Assembly (NCBI GenBank): GCA_025981625.1
Contig: JAICXF010000011.1
Coordinates: 1 to 39,664, forward strand
Source: Sphingomonas sp.
GTDB lineage: Bacteria; Pseudomonadota; Alphaproteobacteria; Sphingomonadales; Sphingomonadaceae
Direction of reading: 5' to 3'
DNA: 39,664 nucleotides
The notes beneath the pieces are model-generated. The model searched no databases and was not told the origin of the DNA. It saw nothing but the letters and a program-made list of their open reading frames with translations. The translations under genes and the position numbers were made by a program. The stretch's first letter is position 1; each line of letters begins with the position of its first letter. This document shows positions 32,826 to 39,664 of this stretch, in pieces.

Positions 32826-33589
32826 GCGGCGTCGAGGTGATCCGCGCGCCAAGCCTCGGCGACTTCCCCCATGGTTTCCTCGGCCGTGGCGGCGGCGTAT
32901 CGGTCGGCCAATGCGCCGGGCTCAATGTCGGCTACGGCAGCAACGACGATCGCGATTCAATCGCCGAGAACCGGCGGCTCGCCATCGCGGCGGTTTCGCT
33001 TAACGCCGAGCTGGTGACGGTCCATCAGATCCACTCCGCGGACGTGGTGGTCGCCGACCATGCCTGGGGCCAAGCCGAACGGCCGCGCGCCGATGCCATT
33101 GTGACCAACCGCCCCGGACTGCTGCTCGGAATACTCACCGCCGACTGCGCGCCCGTGTTGTTTGCCGACTCCCAGGCCCAGGTCATCGGCGCCGCCCACG
33201 CCGGCTGGCGGGGCGCGCTCGCGGGTGTGACGGACTCGATGGTGGCGGCCATGGAGCAGATCGGCGCCACGCGCGAGAACATCCATGCCGTCGTCGGCCC
33301 GTGCATCGCGCAACCATCCTACGAGGTCGACGAGAGCTTTCGCGCACGCTTCCTGGAGGCGGATCGGGACAACGACCGTTTCTTCGTGGATGGCCCCGCC
33401 GGCAAGCCGCACTTCGATCTCGAGGGCTATGTCGTGAGCCGCCTGCTGGCGGCGGGCGTCGGCCAGGTCCAAGGGCTGCACCTCGACACCTACGCCGAGC
33501 CCGAACGTTTCTTCAGCTTTCGCCGGTCAACCCACCGTTGCGAGGCCGACTACGGTCGGCAACTCAGCGCCATCGCGCTGGCTGATTGA
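32822..33589 (+). CDS. pgeF: PgeF/YfiH-family purine nucleoside phosphorylase (laccase-domain protein)
   Basis: A 255-residue cytoplasmic protein of the YfiH/LACC1 family, once called polyphenol oxidase. Members cleave or phosphorolyse purine nucleosides and, in E. coli, correct misincorporated amino acids in the peptidoglycan stem. Zinc-site motifs are present: VTVHQIHSADVV near residue 61-72, LTADCAPVLFAD near 101-112, GAAHAGWRGALAGV near 122-135, and VVGPCIAQPSYEV. The C-terminus FFSFRRSTHRCEADYGRQLS is typical. The start is GTG at 32822, overlapping the acetyltransferase stop. A REP-like hairpin follows directly after the stop. Confidence 0.9.
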   Translation: MSGVEVIRAPSLGDFPHGFLGRGGGVSVGQCAGLNVGYGSNDDRDSIAENRRLAIAAVSLNAELVTVHQIHSADVVVADHAWGQAERPRADAIVTNRPGLLLGILTADCAPVLFADSQAQVIGAAHAGWRGALAGVTDSMVAAMEQIGATRENIHAVVGPCIAQPSYEVDESFRARFLEADRDNDRFFVDGPAGKPHFDLEGYVVSRLLAAGVGQVQGLHLDTYAEPERFFSFRRSTHRCEADYGRQLSAIALAD

Positions 33590-33591
33590 CT

Positions 33592-33619
33592 CTTCCCCTC
33601 CCGCAAGCGGTAGGGGAAG
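33592..33619. terminator. Strong hairpin after pgeF, terminator or REP-type repeat
   Basis: CTTCCCCT (33592-33599) pairs perfectly with AGGGGAAG (33612-33619); inside it CCGC and GCGG pair round an AA loop, with one C/T mismatch between the two stems. No T-tract follows, and it ends just before the next gene's ribosome site, so it may attenuate read-through or be a dispersed palindrome whose CCCGCAAGCGG core recurs, from memory, in sphingomonad intergenic regions. Confidence 0.5.
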
Positions 33620-33634
33620 TTGAGGAGAGAGAAT

Positions 33635-34948
33635 TTGCCCGAAGACCATGATCCTTTGCGGTCGAACCGCCGCTTGCCCAAGCAGACGCCGACGACGATC
33701 GGCAATCACCAGCTCAGCCCCGCCACCCTGATGATGGGCTATGGCTACGACCCCGCGCTCTCCGAAGGCTCGCTGAAGGCGCCGATCTTCCTCACCTCGA
33801 CCTTCGTCTTCGACAAGGCCGAGGACGGCAAACGCTTCTTCGAAGGCATTACCGGCAAGCGGCCGGGCGGCGGAACTGCGGAGGGCCTGGTCTATTCGCG
33901 GTTCAACGGTCCCAATCAGGAAATCCTCGAGGACCGGCTGCGCATCTGGGAACAGGCCGAGGCGGCGCTGACCTTCTCCAGCGGGATGACTGCCATTGCC
34001 GTCCTGCTGCTGGCGCTGGTGCGCCCGGGCGACGTCGTGATCCACTCCGGACCGCTCTATGCGGCCAGCGAGACGATCATCGACAAGATCCTGCCCCAGT
34101 TCGGCGCCAAATTCCTCGACTTCCCCGCCGGCGCGACGCGCGAGGAACTCGACGAGGTCATGGGCCGCGCCAAGGCCATGGGCCGCGTCGCGCTGATCTA
34201 CCTCGAAAGCCCGGCGAATCCGACCAACCAGCTGGTCGACGTCGAGGCGGTCGCGGCGGCGCGGGCGGCGGCGTTCGGCGACCAGGCCGAGCTTCCGCCG
34301 ATCGCCATCGACAACACCTTCCTCGGCCCGCTGTGGTCCAAGCCGCTCGGTCACGGCGCGGACTTGAGCGTCTACAGCCTCACCAAATATGCCGGCGGCC
34401 ACAGCGACCTCGTCGCCGGCGCGCTCGTCGGCCAGCGCGCGCTGATCGACAAGGTGCGGATGATGCGCAATGTCATGGGCGGCATCTGCGACCCGAACAC
34501 CGCCTGGATGCTGCTCCGGAGCCTGGAGACGCTCGAGCTCCGGATGGACCGCGCCGGCGAGAATGCCGCGAAAGTCTGCGAATTCCTGCGCCACCATCCG
34601 AAGGTGGAAAAGGTCGGTTACCTCGGATTCCTCGAGGAAGGCTCGCGCCAGGCGGACATCTATCGCCGCCACTGCACCGGCGCCGGATCGACCTTCTCGC
34701 TTTACTTGAAGGGCGGCGAGAAGGAGGCATTCGCTTTCCTCGACGCGCTCCAGATCGCGCATCTGGCGGTCAGCCTCGGCGGCACCGAAACGCTGGCGAG
34801 CGCGCCAGCGGCGATGACCCACCTGTCGGTCCCCGAAGAGCGCAAGAAAGCGCTCGACATCACCGACAATCTGGTGCGCATTTCGATCGGGGTCGAGGAT
34901 GCCGACGACCTCATCGCCGACTTCGCGAACGCATTGAACGCGGTGTAG
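33635..34948 (+). CDS. Cystathionine gamma-synthase-family PLP enzyme
   Basis: A 437-residue pyridoxal-phosphate enzyme of the Cys/Met metabolism family (cystathionine synthases and lyases, methionine gamma-lyase, O-acyl-homoserine sulfhydrylase). Seen: YSRFNGPNQEILEDRLR near residue 88, FSSGMTAIAVLLLAL, YLESPANPTNQ, the Asp/PLP region AIDNTFLGPLWSKPLGHGAD, and the Schiff-base Lys in YSLTKYAGGHSDLVAG near 252. The reaction cannot be told from motifs; no met genes are adjacent. The TTG at 33635 is preferred because AGGAG at 33623-33627 lies seven bases upstream; an in-frame TTG at 33620 precedes that site. The crotonase gene starts 11 bases after its stop. Confidence 0.88.
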   Translation: MPEDHDPLRSNRRLPKQTPTTIGNHQLSPATLMMGYGYDPALSEGSLKAPIFLTSTFVFDKAEDGKRFFEGITGKRPGGGTAEGLVYSRFNGPNQEILEDRLRIWEQAEAALTFSSGMTAIAVLLLALVRPGDVVIHSGPLYAASETIIDKILPQFGAKFLDFPAGATREELDEVMGRAKAMGRVALIYLESPANPTNQLVDVEAVAAARAAAFGDQAELPPIAIDNTFLGPLWSKPLGHGADLSVYSLTKYAGGHSDLVAGALVGQRALIDKVRMMRNVMGGICDPNTAWMLLRSLETLELRMDRAGENAAKVCEFLRHHPKVEKVGYLGFLEEGSRQADIYRRHCTGAGSTFSLYLKGGEKEAFAFLDALQIAHLAVSLGGTETLASAPAAMTHLSVPEERKKALDITDNLVRISIGVEDADDLIADFANALNAV

Positions 34949-34959
34949 AAACCGCGAGC

Positions 34960-35754
34960 GTGACCAAGGCGACATTGATCGATGCTGACAATGTGGGGCC
35001 GGTCCTCCGCCTGACGCTGAACAGCCCGCCCGCGAACGCGCTCTCGGTCGCGCTGATGCAAGCGCTGCAGGCGCAGCTCGACGCCGCACGCGACGACGCC
35101 ACCGTCCGGGTGGTCGTCATCGCCGCATCCGGCAAGCCGTTCTCGGCCGGTCACGACCTCAGGGAAATGACCACGCATCGGAGCGACCCCGACGCCGGCA
35201 AGGCGTTCTTCGAACATACCTTCGCTCTGTGCTCGCGGTTGATGCAGTCAATCGTGGAATTGCCGAAGCCGGTCATCGCCGAGGTTCATGGGATCGCGAC
35301 TGCCGCCGGGTGCCAGCTAATCGCATCGTGCGACCTCGCCGTCGCTGCCGACGATGCGAAGTTCGGCGTCAACGGCATCGATGTCGGCCTGTTCTGCTCA
35401 ACTCCCGCGGTCGCGCTGACCCGCAGCATCAGCAGCAAGCGCGCAATGGGACTGCTGCTGACCGGCGAGATGATCGACGCCGCGACGGCGCGCGAGTTCG
35501 GGCTGGTGAACCGGGTGGTGCCGCGCGAGTCCCTCACCACTGCCGCGAACGCCGTTGCCGCAACGATCGCAGCCAAGTCACCGCTCGCGCTGAAGCTGGG
35601 CAAGCGAGCCGTCACTCGCCAGCTCGGAATGAGCCTGACCGAAGCCTACGACTGCGCCTCCCGCGCGATGGTCGAGAACATGCTGACCGCCGACGCCGAG
35701 GAAGGGATCGGCGCGTTTCTCGAGAAGCGCGAGCCGAAGTGGCGGAGGGAATGA
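34960..35754 (+). CDS. Enoyl-CoA hydratase/isomerase family protein (ECHDC3-like)
   Basis: A 264-residue crotonase-fold protein. The CoA/oxyanion region is SGKPFSAGHDLREM near residues 50-63 and AEVHGIATAAGCQLIASCDL near 108-125, followed by KFGVNGIDVGLFCSTPAVAL. The two catalytic glutamates of rat enoyl-CoA hydratase (Glu144 and Glu164) align with Gln119 and Gly139 here, so a standard hydratase reaction is doubtful; this combination and the GLFCSTP motif fit the ECHDC3 subgroup, whose activity is unclear. It starts at GTG 34960, 11 bases after the PLP-enzyme stop. Upstream open frame is a shadow of that gene. It ends the plus-strand run; 40 bases separate it from the next minus-strand stop. 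Confidence 0.87.
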   Translation: MTKATLIDADNVGPVLRLTLNSPPANALSVALMQALQAQLDAARDDATVRVVVIAASGKPFSAGHDLREMTTHRSDPDAGKAFFEHTFALCSRLMQSIVELPKPVIAEVHGIATAAGCQLIASCDLAVAADDAKFGVNGIDVGLFCSTPAVALTRSISSKRAMGLLLTGEMIDAATAREFGLVNRVVPRESLTTAANAVAATIAAKSPLALKLGKRAVTRQLGMSLTEAYDCASRAMVENMLTADAEEGIGAFLEKREPKWRRE

Positions 35755-35765
35755 TCGAACGCCGT

Positions 35766-35797
35766 TAATGTCTGCTCTGGGTGGAAAGCGGACGTTA
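35766..35797. repeat. Palindromic repeat, copy 1 (stop-codon-supplying)
   Basis: TAATGTCTGC (35766-35775) and GCGGACGTTA (35788-35797) form a 10-bp inverted repeat with two G-T-type mismatches round a 12-base loop. The loop contains GGGT as in copy 2. The minus-strand gene on its right ends with the TAA that is the edge of this repeat. Confidence 0.7.
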
Positions 35798-36235
35798 GGC
35801 TGGCGGCGTCAGTCTACCTTTGATGTGGAGGGTTTGAACAATGATTGGGTATGGGTTGATTGGCCCGATCGGGCACATTGCTCTTCTGCCAATTAGCTGG
35901 ACCTGCAAAGCTTGAACACGGTTGGTGGGCCGATACAGCTTTTCGTCCACCATCAATTCTGCACCCGTAGATTGGGTCCAAAGCACCTCGGACGGTGGTG
36001 TGCGTGCACCCTCGAAGAAGTCGTTCTTCTCGAAGCCGACAACCCACGTGCCTTCTGTCTTGATGGGTTGTGAGAATGGGAAGCACGCCAAGAAACTTGC
36101 GTTGTCGCCCTGGGATTTGTGCGCCTCAAAGCACTTGCTGAGTGTCGGCCATTGTATAGCCGAACAATCAACCTGCCCCTCTTGGCCACAACCGCTGAGT
36201 AGAGGCAGCAATGACATCCAGCTGTAAACGTGCAT
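35795..36235 (-). CDS. Putative lipoprotein of unknown function (lower GC)
   Basis: I do not recognise the family. Starting at ATG 36235 the product is 146 residues with a short hydrophobic N-terminus and a lipobox-like LLSGC (Cys16), so it may be a lipoprotein; ATG 36217 would leave the lipobox but almost no signal peptide. No Shine-Dalgarno sequence supports either. The mature part has further cysteines (VDCSA, SKCFE, LACFP, AMCPI). Base composition is visibly lower in GC than its neighbours, and the codons are unlike theirs. It is bounded by two copies of one palindromic repeat, and its stop codon is made by the left copy. It could be a horizontally gained or fast-evolving gene; being spurious is possible, as the reverse strand also has a 101-codon open frame. 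Confidence 0.5.
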   Translation of the reverse strand: MHVYSWMSLLPLLSGCGQEGQVDCSAIQWPTLSKCFEAHKSQGDNASFLACFPFSQPIKTEGTWVVGFEKNDFFEGARTPPSEVLWTQSTGAELMVDEKLYRPTNRVQALQVQLIGRRAMCPIGPINPYPIIVQTLHIKGRLTPPA

Positions 36236-36257
36236 GTCGAGAGTTGTCGAACAACTA

Positions 36258-36294
36258 GCTAATGTCTGCAATGGGTCCAGAAGCAGACATTAGC
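36258..36294. repeat. Palindromic repeat, copy 2 (stop-codon-supplying)
   Basis: GCTAATGTCTGC (36258-36269) and GCAGACATTAGC (36283-36294) form a perfect 12-bp inverted repeat with a 13-base loop. It matches copy 1 at 35766-35797 in both arms and in the loop's GGGT. The TAA of the minus-strand HAD gene (36290-36292) lies within it. As RNA it would form a stable hairpin right after that gene, so it could also act as a terminator. Confidence 0.75.
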
Positions 36295-36961
36295 CCCAAT
36301 CTTCAACCGCCCAACCGCGATCCTCCGCCAGTCGCCTGAGCTTGCCGTGTGGGTTCACCGCCACCGGCTCGTCGGCCCATTCGAACGCAGGCCGGTCGGA
36401 CACATGGTCCGAGTAGAAGCGGATATGGCCGTGCTTCCCGGTCAAGCCCGATGCCTCCACCCACCCGGCGATCATCCGCATTTTCGCCCGGCCATAGCAA
36501 TTCTCGCCGCCGATCCTGGCATGCACGCGGTCGTCGAGGCCGATCACGGAGCCGGTGCCGATCACGTCGTCGAAGCCGAGCCGCTCGGCAATCGCATCCG
36601 CGTACAGGCGATAGGAAGCGGTCGCGAGGACGAGGCGGCGGCCCTCGGCCTTGTCGCGCGCAATGGCCGCGCGGGCTCCGGGTCGAATGTTGGTCCCGAG
36701 CTGCCTGTCGGCGAAGCTTTCGACCAGCGGCCGCAACTCGGCCATGGGGGCGCGCCGGCCGATCAGCAGCCGCTGGTTGATCTCCTTGAGCCGCGCTCGA
36801 TCGATCAGCCGCACCGCGTAGGCAAGCAGCGCCAGCAGGACCAACGGCATGAGCAGCAGCCGCCAGGGCGACCGCCGGCTGGCGACGTGCAGCAGGAAGG
36901 CGGTGTAGGTCGGCCGCCTCGTGACGGTCTTGTCCATGTCGTACACGGCAAGGTCGCTCAT
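36290..36961 (-). CDS. HAD-family (SerB-like) phosphatase with a membrane segment
   Basis: A 223-residue haloacid-dehalogenase-fold phosphohydrolase. The nucleophile motif is YDMDKT (Asp8, Asp10), motif II is in LATASYRLYADAI, the conserved Lys in YGRAKMRMI, and motif III in FYSDHVSDRPAFEWADEP followed by AVNPHGKLRRLA. A hydrophobic stretch at about 35-50 sits in the cap region and may anchor the enzyme to the membrane. The start ATG at 36961 overlaps the TGA of the upstream CDP-alcohol phosphatidyltransferase-like gene (ATGA). HAD phosphatases paired with such genes often remove phosphate from phospholipid head groups, so a lipid phosphate substrate is likely, but this is inferred. The frame open to 37333 upstream is a shadow. 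Confidence 0.85.
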   Translation of the reverse strand: MSDLAVYDMDKTVTRRPTYTAFLLHVASRRSPWRLLLMPLVLLALLAYAVRLIDRARLKEINQRLLIGRRAPMAELRPLVESFADRQLGTNIRPGARAAIARDKAEGRRLVLATASYRLYADAIAERLGFDDVIGTGSVIGLDDRVHARIGGENCYGRAKMRMIAGWVEASGLTGKHGHIRFYSDHVSDRPAFEWADEPVAVNPHGKLRRLAEDRGWAVEDWG

Positions 36962-37689
36962 CGGTGAAGCCAGGAGACGATTCTCTCGCGCCGTGCCTGG
37001 GACTCGGTCGCCTGGGCGAACCGCACCGAGTGGAAGATGAGGCTGATGAGCGTCCACCACGCAACCGCTTCGAAGCCGACATCGGGTCGAGCGAACAGCA
37101 AGGACGCCGCGAGGATCACCAGGTTCACGTTGGGTGCGGCGGCGACCAGCCGGAAATAGCTGTCGACCGGTCGCCACGCATGGATCGACATCCCGCCGAA
37201 GCGCTGGACCGACAGCCCGTCGATGGCCTGATCGGCAACATAGCCGCCAACCACCACCCACAGGACCATGGTCGCGTAAACCGGCGTGATCGGATGCCCG
37301 GCCGAGCGAAGCCCATGCTCCCACGCCCACCACCAGAATGGCGGGGCAATGAGCTCAATAGCGTGAGCGAAATAGCGGGACGATCGGGGTGCGCTTCCCA
37401 ACCGGTTGAGCATCATTGCGGCGAGAGCGAATAGTCCCGCCACCAATCCAGCCAGCAGACCGACCCAATAGTCCGCGTTCCAGAACAGCCAGAATGTGAG
37501 GACGCAGAGCAGCGCTTCGAGAAGGGCCATCATGCTCCCGCTCAGTCCCGCGCCGCCCGCCGTACGCGTCAGATAAAAGGCCGGTCTGCGCCATAGGTAC
37601 AGGATCAGCGCGTCGCCAACGCGCGGGAACGCCGCATCATGGGCGGCCCGTTCGACCGTCCCGCTCCTGTGCCCGCCGCGGCTGGTCAT
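36958..37689 (-). CDS. CDP-alcohol phosphatidyltransferase-like membrane protein, catalytic motif degenerate
   Basis: A 243-residue integral membrane protein with five to six hydrophobic segments. Its parts GGYVADQAIDG, HAWRPVDSYFRLV and the block IELIAPPFWWWAWEHGL match, from memory, a CDP-alcohol phosphatidyltransferase subgroup of sphingomonads and relatives that has FDHGIDL before PPFWW. The signature of the superfamily, D-x2-D-G-x2-A-R-x8-G-x3-D-x3-D, should fall at residues 84-112, yet this stretch (LFALAAMML ... RYFAHAIEL) keeps no aspartate: the last two positions are Ala108 and Glu112. It may be an inactive paralogue or have another job. ATG 37689 lies directly against GAGGAG, an odd spacing. 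It is co-translated with the HAD phosphatase (ATGA) and divergent from the Mla operon. Confidence 0.65.
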   Translation of the reverse strand: MTSRGGHRSGTVERAAHDAAFPRVGDALILYLWRRPAFYLTRTAGGAGLSGSMMALLEALLCVLTFWLFWNADYWVGLLAGLVAGLFALAAMMLNRLGSAPRSSRYFAHAIELIAPPFWWWAWEHGLRSAGHPITPVYATMVLWVVVGGYVADQAIDGLSVQRFGGMSIHAWRPVDSYFRLVAAAPNVNLVILAASLLFARPDVGFEAVAWWTLISLIFHSVRFAQATESQARRERIVSWLHR

Positions 37690-37784
37690 CTCCTCGGCAT
37701 AATGGCCCGCTCGGGTGCAGGGAAGGGCCGCTCGCCTACCGCGACTTGCCCCCTCCCGCCATTTCGCGCACTAATCCGCCGCGC

Positions 37785-38891
37785 ATGGCCGAGGTCACGG
37801 AGCAGGACAGGGATCAGCCGCACGGCTCGGTTTATCGGGTCGCGGGGGCGCTCACCATCAGCCGCGCGGCGACCACTCAGCGCGAGCTCGATGCGCTTAC
37901 CGATCCGATCACCATCGACCTGAGCAACATCGACCGGATGGACACGGTGGGGGCCTGGATCGTCTATCGCACGGTCCGCGACCGCGGCGCGAAGGTGATC
38001 GGCGCGAGCCGCGATGAGGTCAGCCTGCTCAAGCAGGTCGGCGAGTTCGACGTTCCCACCCGTGTCGTCCCCGACATTCCGCACAATCTTGCGTCAGTGA
38101 TCGCCGAGCTCGGCAAATGGGTCGCGGAGACTGGGGTCACCCTCGTCGGTCTGCTCGGCTTCTTCGGCGCGACGCTGTTGGGCTTTGCCAACGTAATCCG
38201 ACGGCCAGCACGCCGCTTCCGGCTCAACGCCGTGGTCCAGCGGTTCGACGTCGTCGGCGTACGCGCGCTCGGGATCATCTTCCTGATGAGCTTCCTGATC
38301 GGGATTGTCATCGCGCAGCAGGGAGCGGTCCAGCTCGCCCAGTTCGGTGCCGAAGTTTACACGATCAACCTGATCGGCCGAATTACGGTGCGCGAACTCG
38401 GCGTTTTGATGACGGCGATCATGGTTGCGGGCCGCTCGGGTTCCTCCTTCGCCGCCCAGCTCGGCACGATGAAGATCACCGAGGAGATCGATGCCATGCG
38501 CACGATCGGGGTTTCGCCAATCGAGGCGCTGGTCCTGCCGCGCATGATGGCCTGCATCCTCATGATGCCGCTGCTCGCTTTCTGGGCGATGCTGAGCGCG
38601 CTGCTGGGCGGCGGTATATTCGTCTGGCTGGACCTCGGCTATCCGCCCGCGACCTATATCCAGCGCCTGCAGGAAGTCATTCCGCTGACCGACCTGTGGA
38701 TCGCGCTGATCAAGGCCCCCGTGTTCGGCTTCATCATTGCGCTTGCCGGCTGCTTTCAGGGCATGCTGGTTGAGGGCAATAGCGAGGAAGTCGGCTCGCG
38801 CACGACCACTGCGGTTGTGCAATCGATCTTCATGGTCATCGTTCTCGACGCCGTGTTCGCCGTCTTTTTCAGCTCGGTTGGCTGGGTATGA
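37785..38891 (+). CDS. mlaE: MlaE-family ABC permease with N-terminal STAS domain
   Basis: A 368-residue inner-membrane permease of the Mla-type lipid transporter, which moves phospholipids between the outer and inner membranes. A STAS-like domain (about 20-95: ALTISRAATTQ, TIDLSNIDRMDTVGAW) is fused in front, the arrangement used in alphaproteobacteria and chloroplast TGD1-like relatives in place of a separate MlaB. The permease part is clear from about 110: ANVIRRPARRFR, FLIGIVIAQQGAVQLAQFGA, GSSFAAQLGTMKITEEIDAM and VLPRMMACILMMP. The start is taken as the ATG at 37785 (MAEVTEQD); the frame is open from a TTG at 37746, less likely. Its TGA overlaps the ATG of the ATPase gene. mlaD and others would lie beyond the window. 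Confidence 0.9.
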   Translation: MAEVTEQDRDQPHGSVYRVAGALTISRAATTQRELDALTDPITIDLSNIDRMDTVGAWIVYRTVRDRGAKVIGASRDEVSLLKQVGEFDVPTRVVPDIPHNLASVIAELGKWVAETGVTLVGLLGFFGATLLGFANVIRRPARRFRLNAVVQRFDVVGVRALGIIFLMSFLIGIVIAQQGAVQLAQFGAEVYTINLIGRITVRELGVLMTAIMVAGRSGSSFAAQLGTMKITEEIDAMRTIGVSPIEALVLPRMMACILMMPLLAFWAMLSALLGGGIFVWLDLGYPPATYIQRLQEVIPLTDLWIALIKAPVFGFIIALAGCFQGMLVEGNSEEVGSRTTTAVVQSIFMVIVLDAVFAVFFSSVGWV

Positions 38892-39664
38892 CAGAGCTCC
38901 CGGAGAAGCTCGATCCCACGTTCGTTGCGAAGGACTGCAAGCCGATCATTACGGTGAGGGGCCTGCGCAACAGCTTCGGCGAGCAGGTGGTTCACGACGG
39001 GCTCGACCTCACCGTCTGTCGCGGGGAGATCCTCGGCGTCGTCGGTGGTTCGGGCACCGGCAAGTCTGTCCTGCTTCGCTCGATCATTGGCCTTCAGACC
39101 CCGGATGCCGGGGAGGTGGAGGTGTTGGGCGAAAACATGGTTGGCCGCAGCGAGGACGAGGCGAAGAACATCCGCCGCCGCTGGGGCATATTGTTTCAGA
39201 ACGGCGCCCTTTTCTCGACCCTGACGGTCGCTGAGAACGTCGAGGTTCCGATCCGCGAATATTTTCCGGGCATTCGTCCGCCGCTGCTCGACGAAATGGC
39301 CTCCTACAAGATCGCCATGGGCGGCTTGCCGGCCGATGCCGGGCCAAAATATCCGGCCGAGCTTTCGGGCGGCATGATCAAGCGGGCGGGGCTCGCCCGC
39401 GCGCTCGCGCTCGATCCCGAGCTTTTGTTTCTGGACGAGCCAACGTCCGGCCTCGACCCGATCGCCGCGGCAAGTTTCGACGAGCTCATCCGCTCGCTTC
39501 AAAAGCGGCTTGATCTCACGGTATTCCTGATCACGCATGACCTCGACACGCTTCATGCGATCTGCGACCGCATTGCTGTACTCGCGGACAAGAAGGTAGT
39601 CGCGGTCGGAACGATTCCGGAACTATTGGCTTTGGACCATCCTTGGATACAAGAATATTTCAAC
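38888..39664 (+). CDS. mlaF: MlaF-family ABC transporter ATPase (3' end outside window)
   Basis: The ATP-hydrolysing subunit of the Mla lipid transporter. 259 codons are seen without a stop, close to the full length of 260-280. Motifs: Walker A GGSGTGKS at residues 53-60, Q-loop FQNGALFSTLTV, the ABC signature LSGGMIKRAGLARALA, Walker B LLFLDEPTSGLDP, and the switch His in LITHDLD. The GGMxxR signature and FQxGALF are characteristic of MlaF rather than of drug exporters. The ATG at 38888 overlaps the permease TGA (ATGA), so the two are translationally coupled. The window ends at ILQEYFN-like residues in the C-terminal tail, so only a few codons are missing. Confidence 0.92.
   Translation, partial: MTELPEKLDPTFVAKDCKPIITVRGLRNSFGEQVVHDGLDLTVCRGEILGVVGGSGTGKSVLLRSIIGLQTPDAGEVEVLGENMVGRSEDEAKNIRRRWGILFQNGALFSTLTVAENVEVPIREYFPGIRPPLLDEMASYKIAMGGLPADAGPKYPAELSGGMIKRAGLARALALDPELLFLDEPTSGLDPIAAASFDELIRSLQKRLDLTVFLITHDLDTLHAICDRIAVLADKKVVAVGTIPELLALDHPWIQEYFN

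Noticed and set aside
33527..35089. 520-codon minus-strand open frame across the PLP-enzyme gene
   Set aside because: Arg/Glu/Val-rich shadow with no domain, overlapping pgeF and two real plus-strand genes.
35922..36227. 101-codon plus-strand frame opposite the putative lipoprotein
   Set aside because: No export signal, motif or ribosome site; the minus-strand frame fills the repeat-bounded segment better, though neither is certain.
36962..37333. N-terminal extension of the HAD phosphatase frame
   Set aside because: It overlaps the upstream phosphatidyltransferase-like gene in another frame; the nucleophile motif at residues 8-10 from ATG 36961 fits the family.

Overview
The window looks like chromosomal DNA of a sphingomonad-type alphaproteobacterium (Sphingomonas/Sphingomicrobium-like). 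This rests on the high GC, the frequent GTG and TTG starts with 4-nt start/stop overlaps, the large NAD-type glutamate dehydrogenase, MlaE with a fused STAS domain, PAS_5-type proteins, and a Slam/TbpB-like/TonB-receptor cluster of the kind I associate with that group. The taxon is an inference from gene content and was not tested by search. Coding density is very high; no stretch over 300 bases lacks a gene, and no CRISPR array, rRNA, transposase or phage gene was seen.

1-8.3 kb, catabolism and envelope. The end of homogentisate dioxygenase runs by a GTGA overlap into fumarylacetoacetase (tyrosine/homogentisate breakdown). A convergent ketopantoate-reductase-like gene follows, then an ETHE1-like persulfide dioxygenase and a 1140-residue exopolysaccharide enzyme that fuses a GH18-like domain, a NodB deacetylase and a PgaC-like synthase. 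Next come a small secreted protein and a PAPS-type sulfotransferase on the minus strand.

8.4-17.5 kb, the most distinctive region. A CLC chloride transporter with CBS domains lies downstream of a Slam (type XI secretion) outer-membrane protein and two paralogous TbpB-like lipoproteins. Divergent from these is a membrane-tethered winged-helix/TPR regulator, and convergent with that is a TonB-dependent receptor. Between the lipoprotein and regulator genes, a core TGAT(G/C) repeats four times at exactly 11-bp spacing, the layout expected for a PhoB/OmpR-type winged-helix operator. I read the block as a self-regulated surface-lipoprotein uptake system with unknown ligand. A tRNA-Thr(CGT) closes the region.

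17.6-24.6 kb. A PAS_5-type protein, then the ~1550-residue NAD-glutamate dehydrogenase with a good predicted promoter, tightly followed by an ATP-grasp gene.

24.5-30.4 kb, minus-strand operon: acyl-CoA ligase, an IorB-like molybdopterin protein (TTGA overlap), ferrochelatase (ATGA overlap), acetoacetyl-CoA reductase, and a ribbon-helix-helix protein whose start codon lies in a palindromic repeat.

30.4-35.8 kb, plus strand: lgt, then midA, a GNAT acetyltransferase and pgeF coupled by GTGA overlaps, then a cystathionine gamma-synthase-family gene and an atypical crotonase.

35.8-39.7 kb. A lower-GC putative lipoprotein bounded by two copies of one palindromic repeat, a HAD phosphatase coupled to a CDP-alcohol-phosphatidyltransferase-like membrane protein that seems to lack the catalytic aspartates, and the start of an Mla-type lipid-transport operon (permease and ATPase) cut by the window end.
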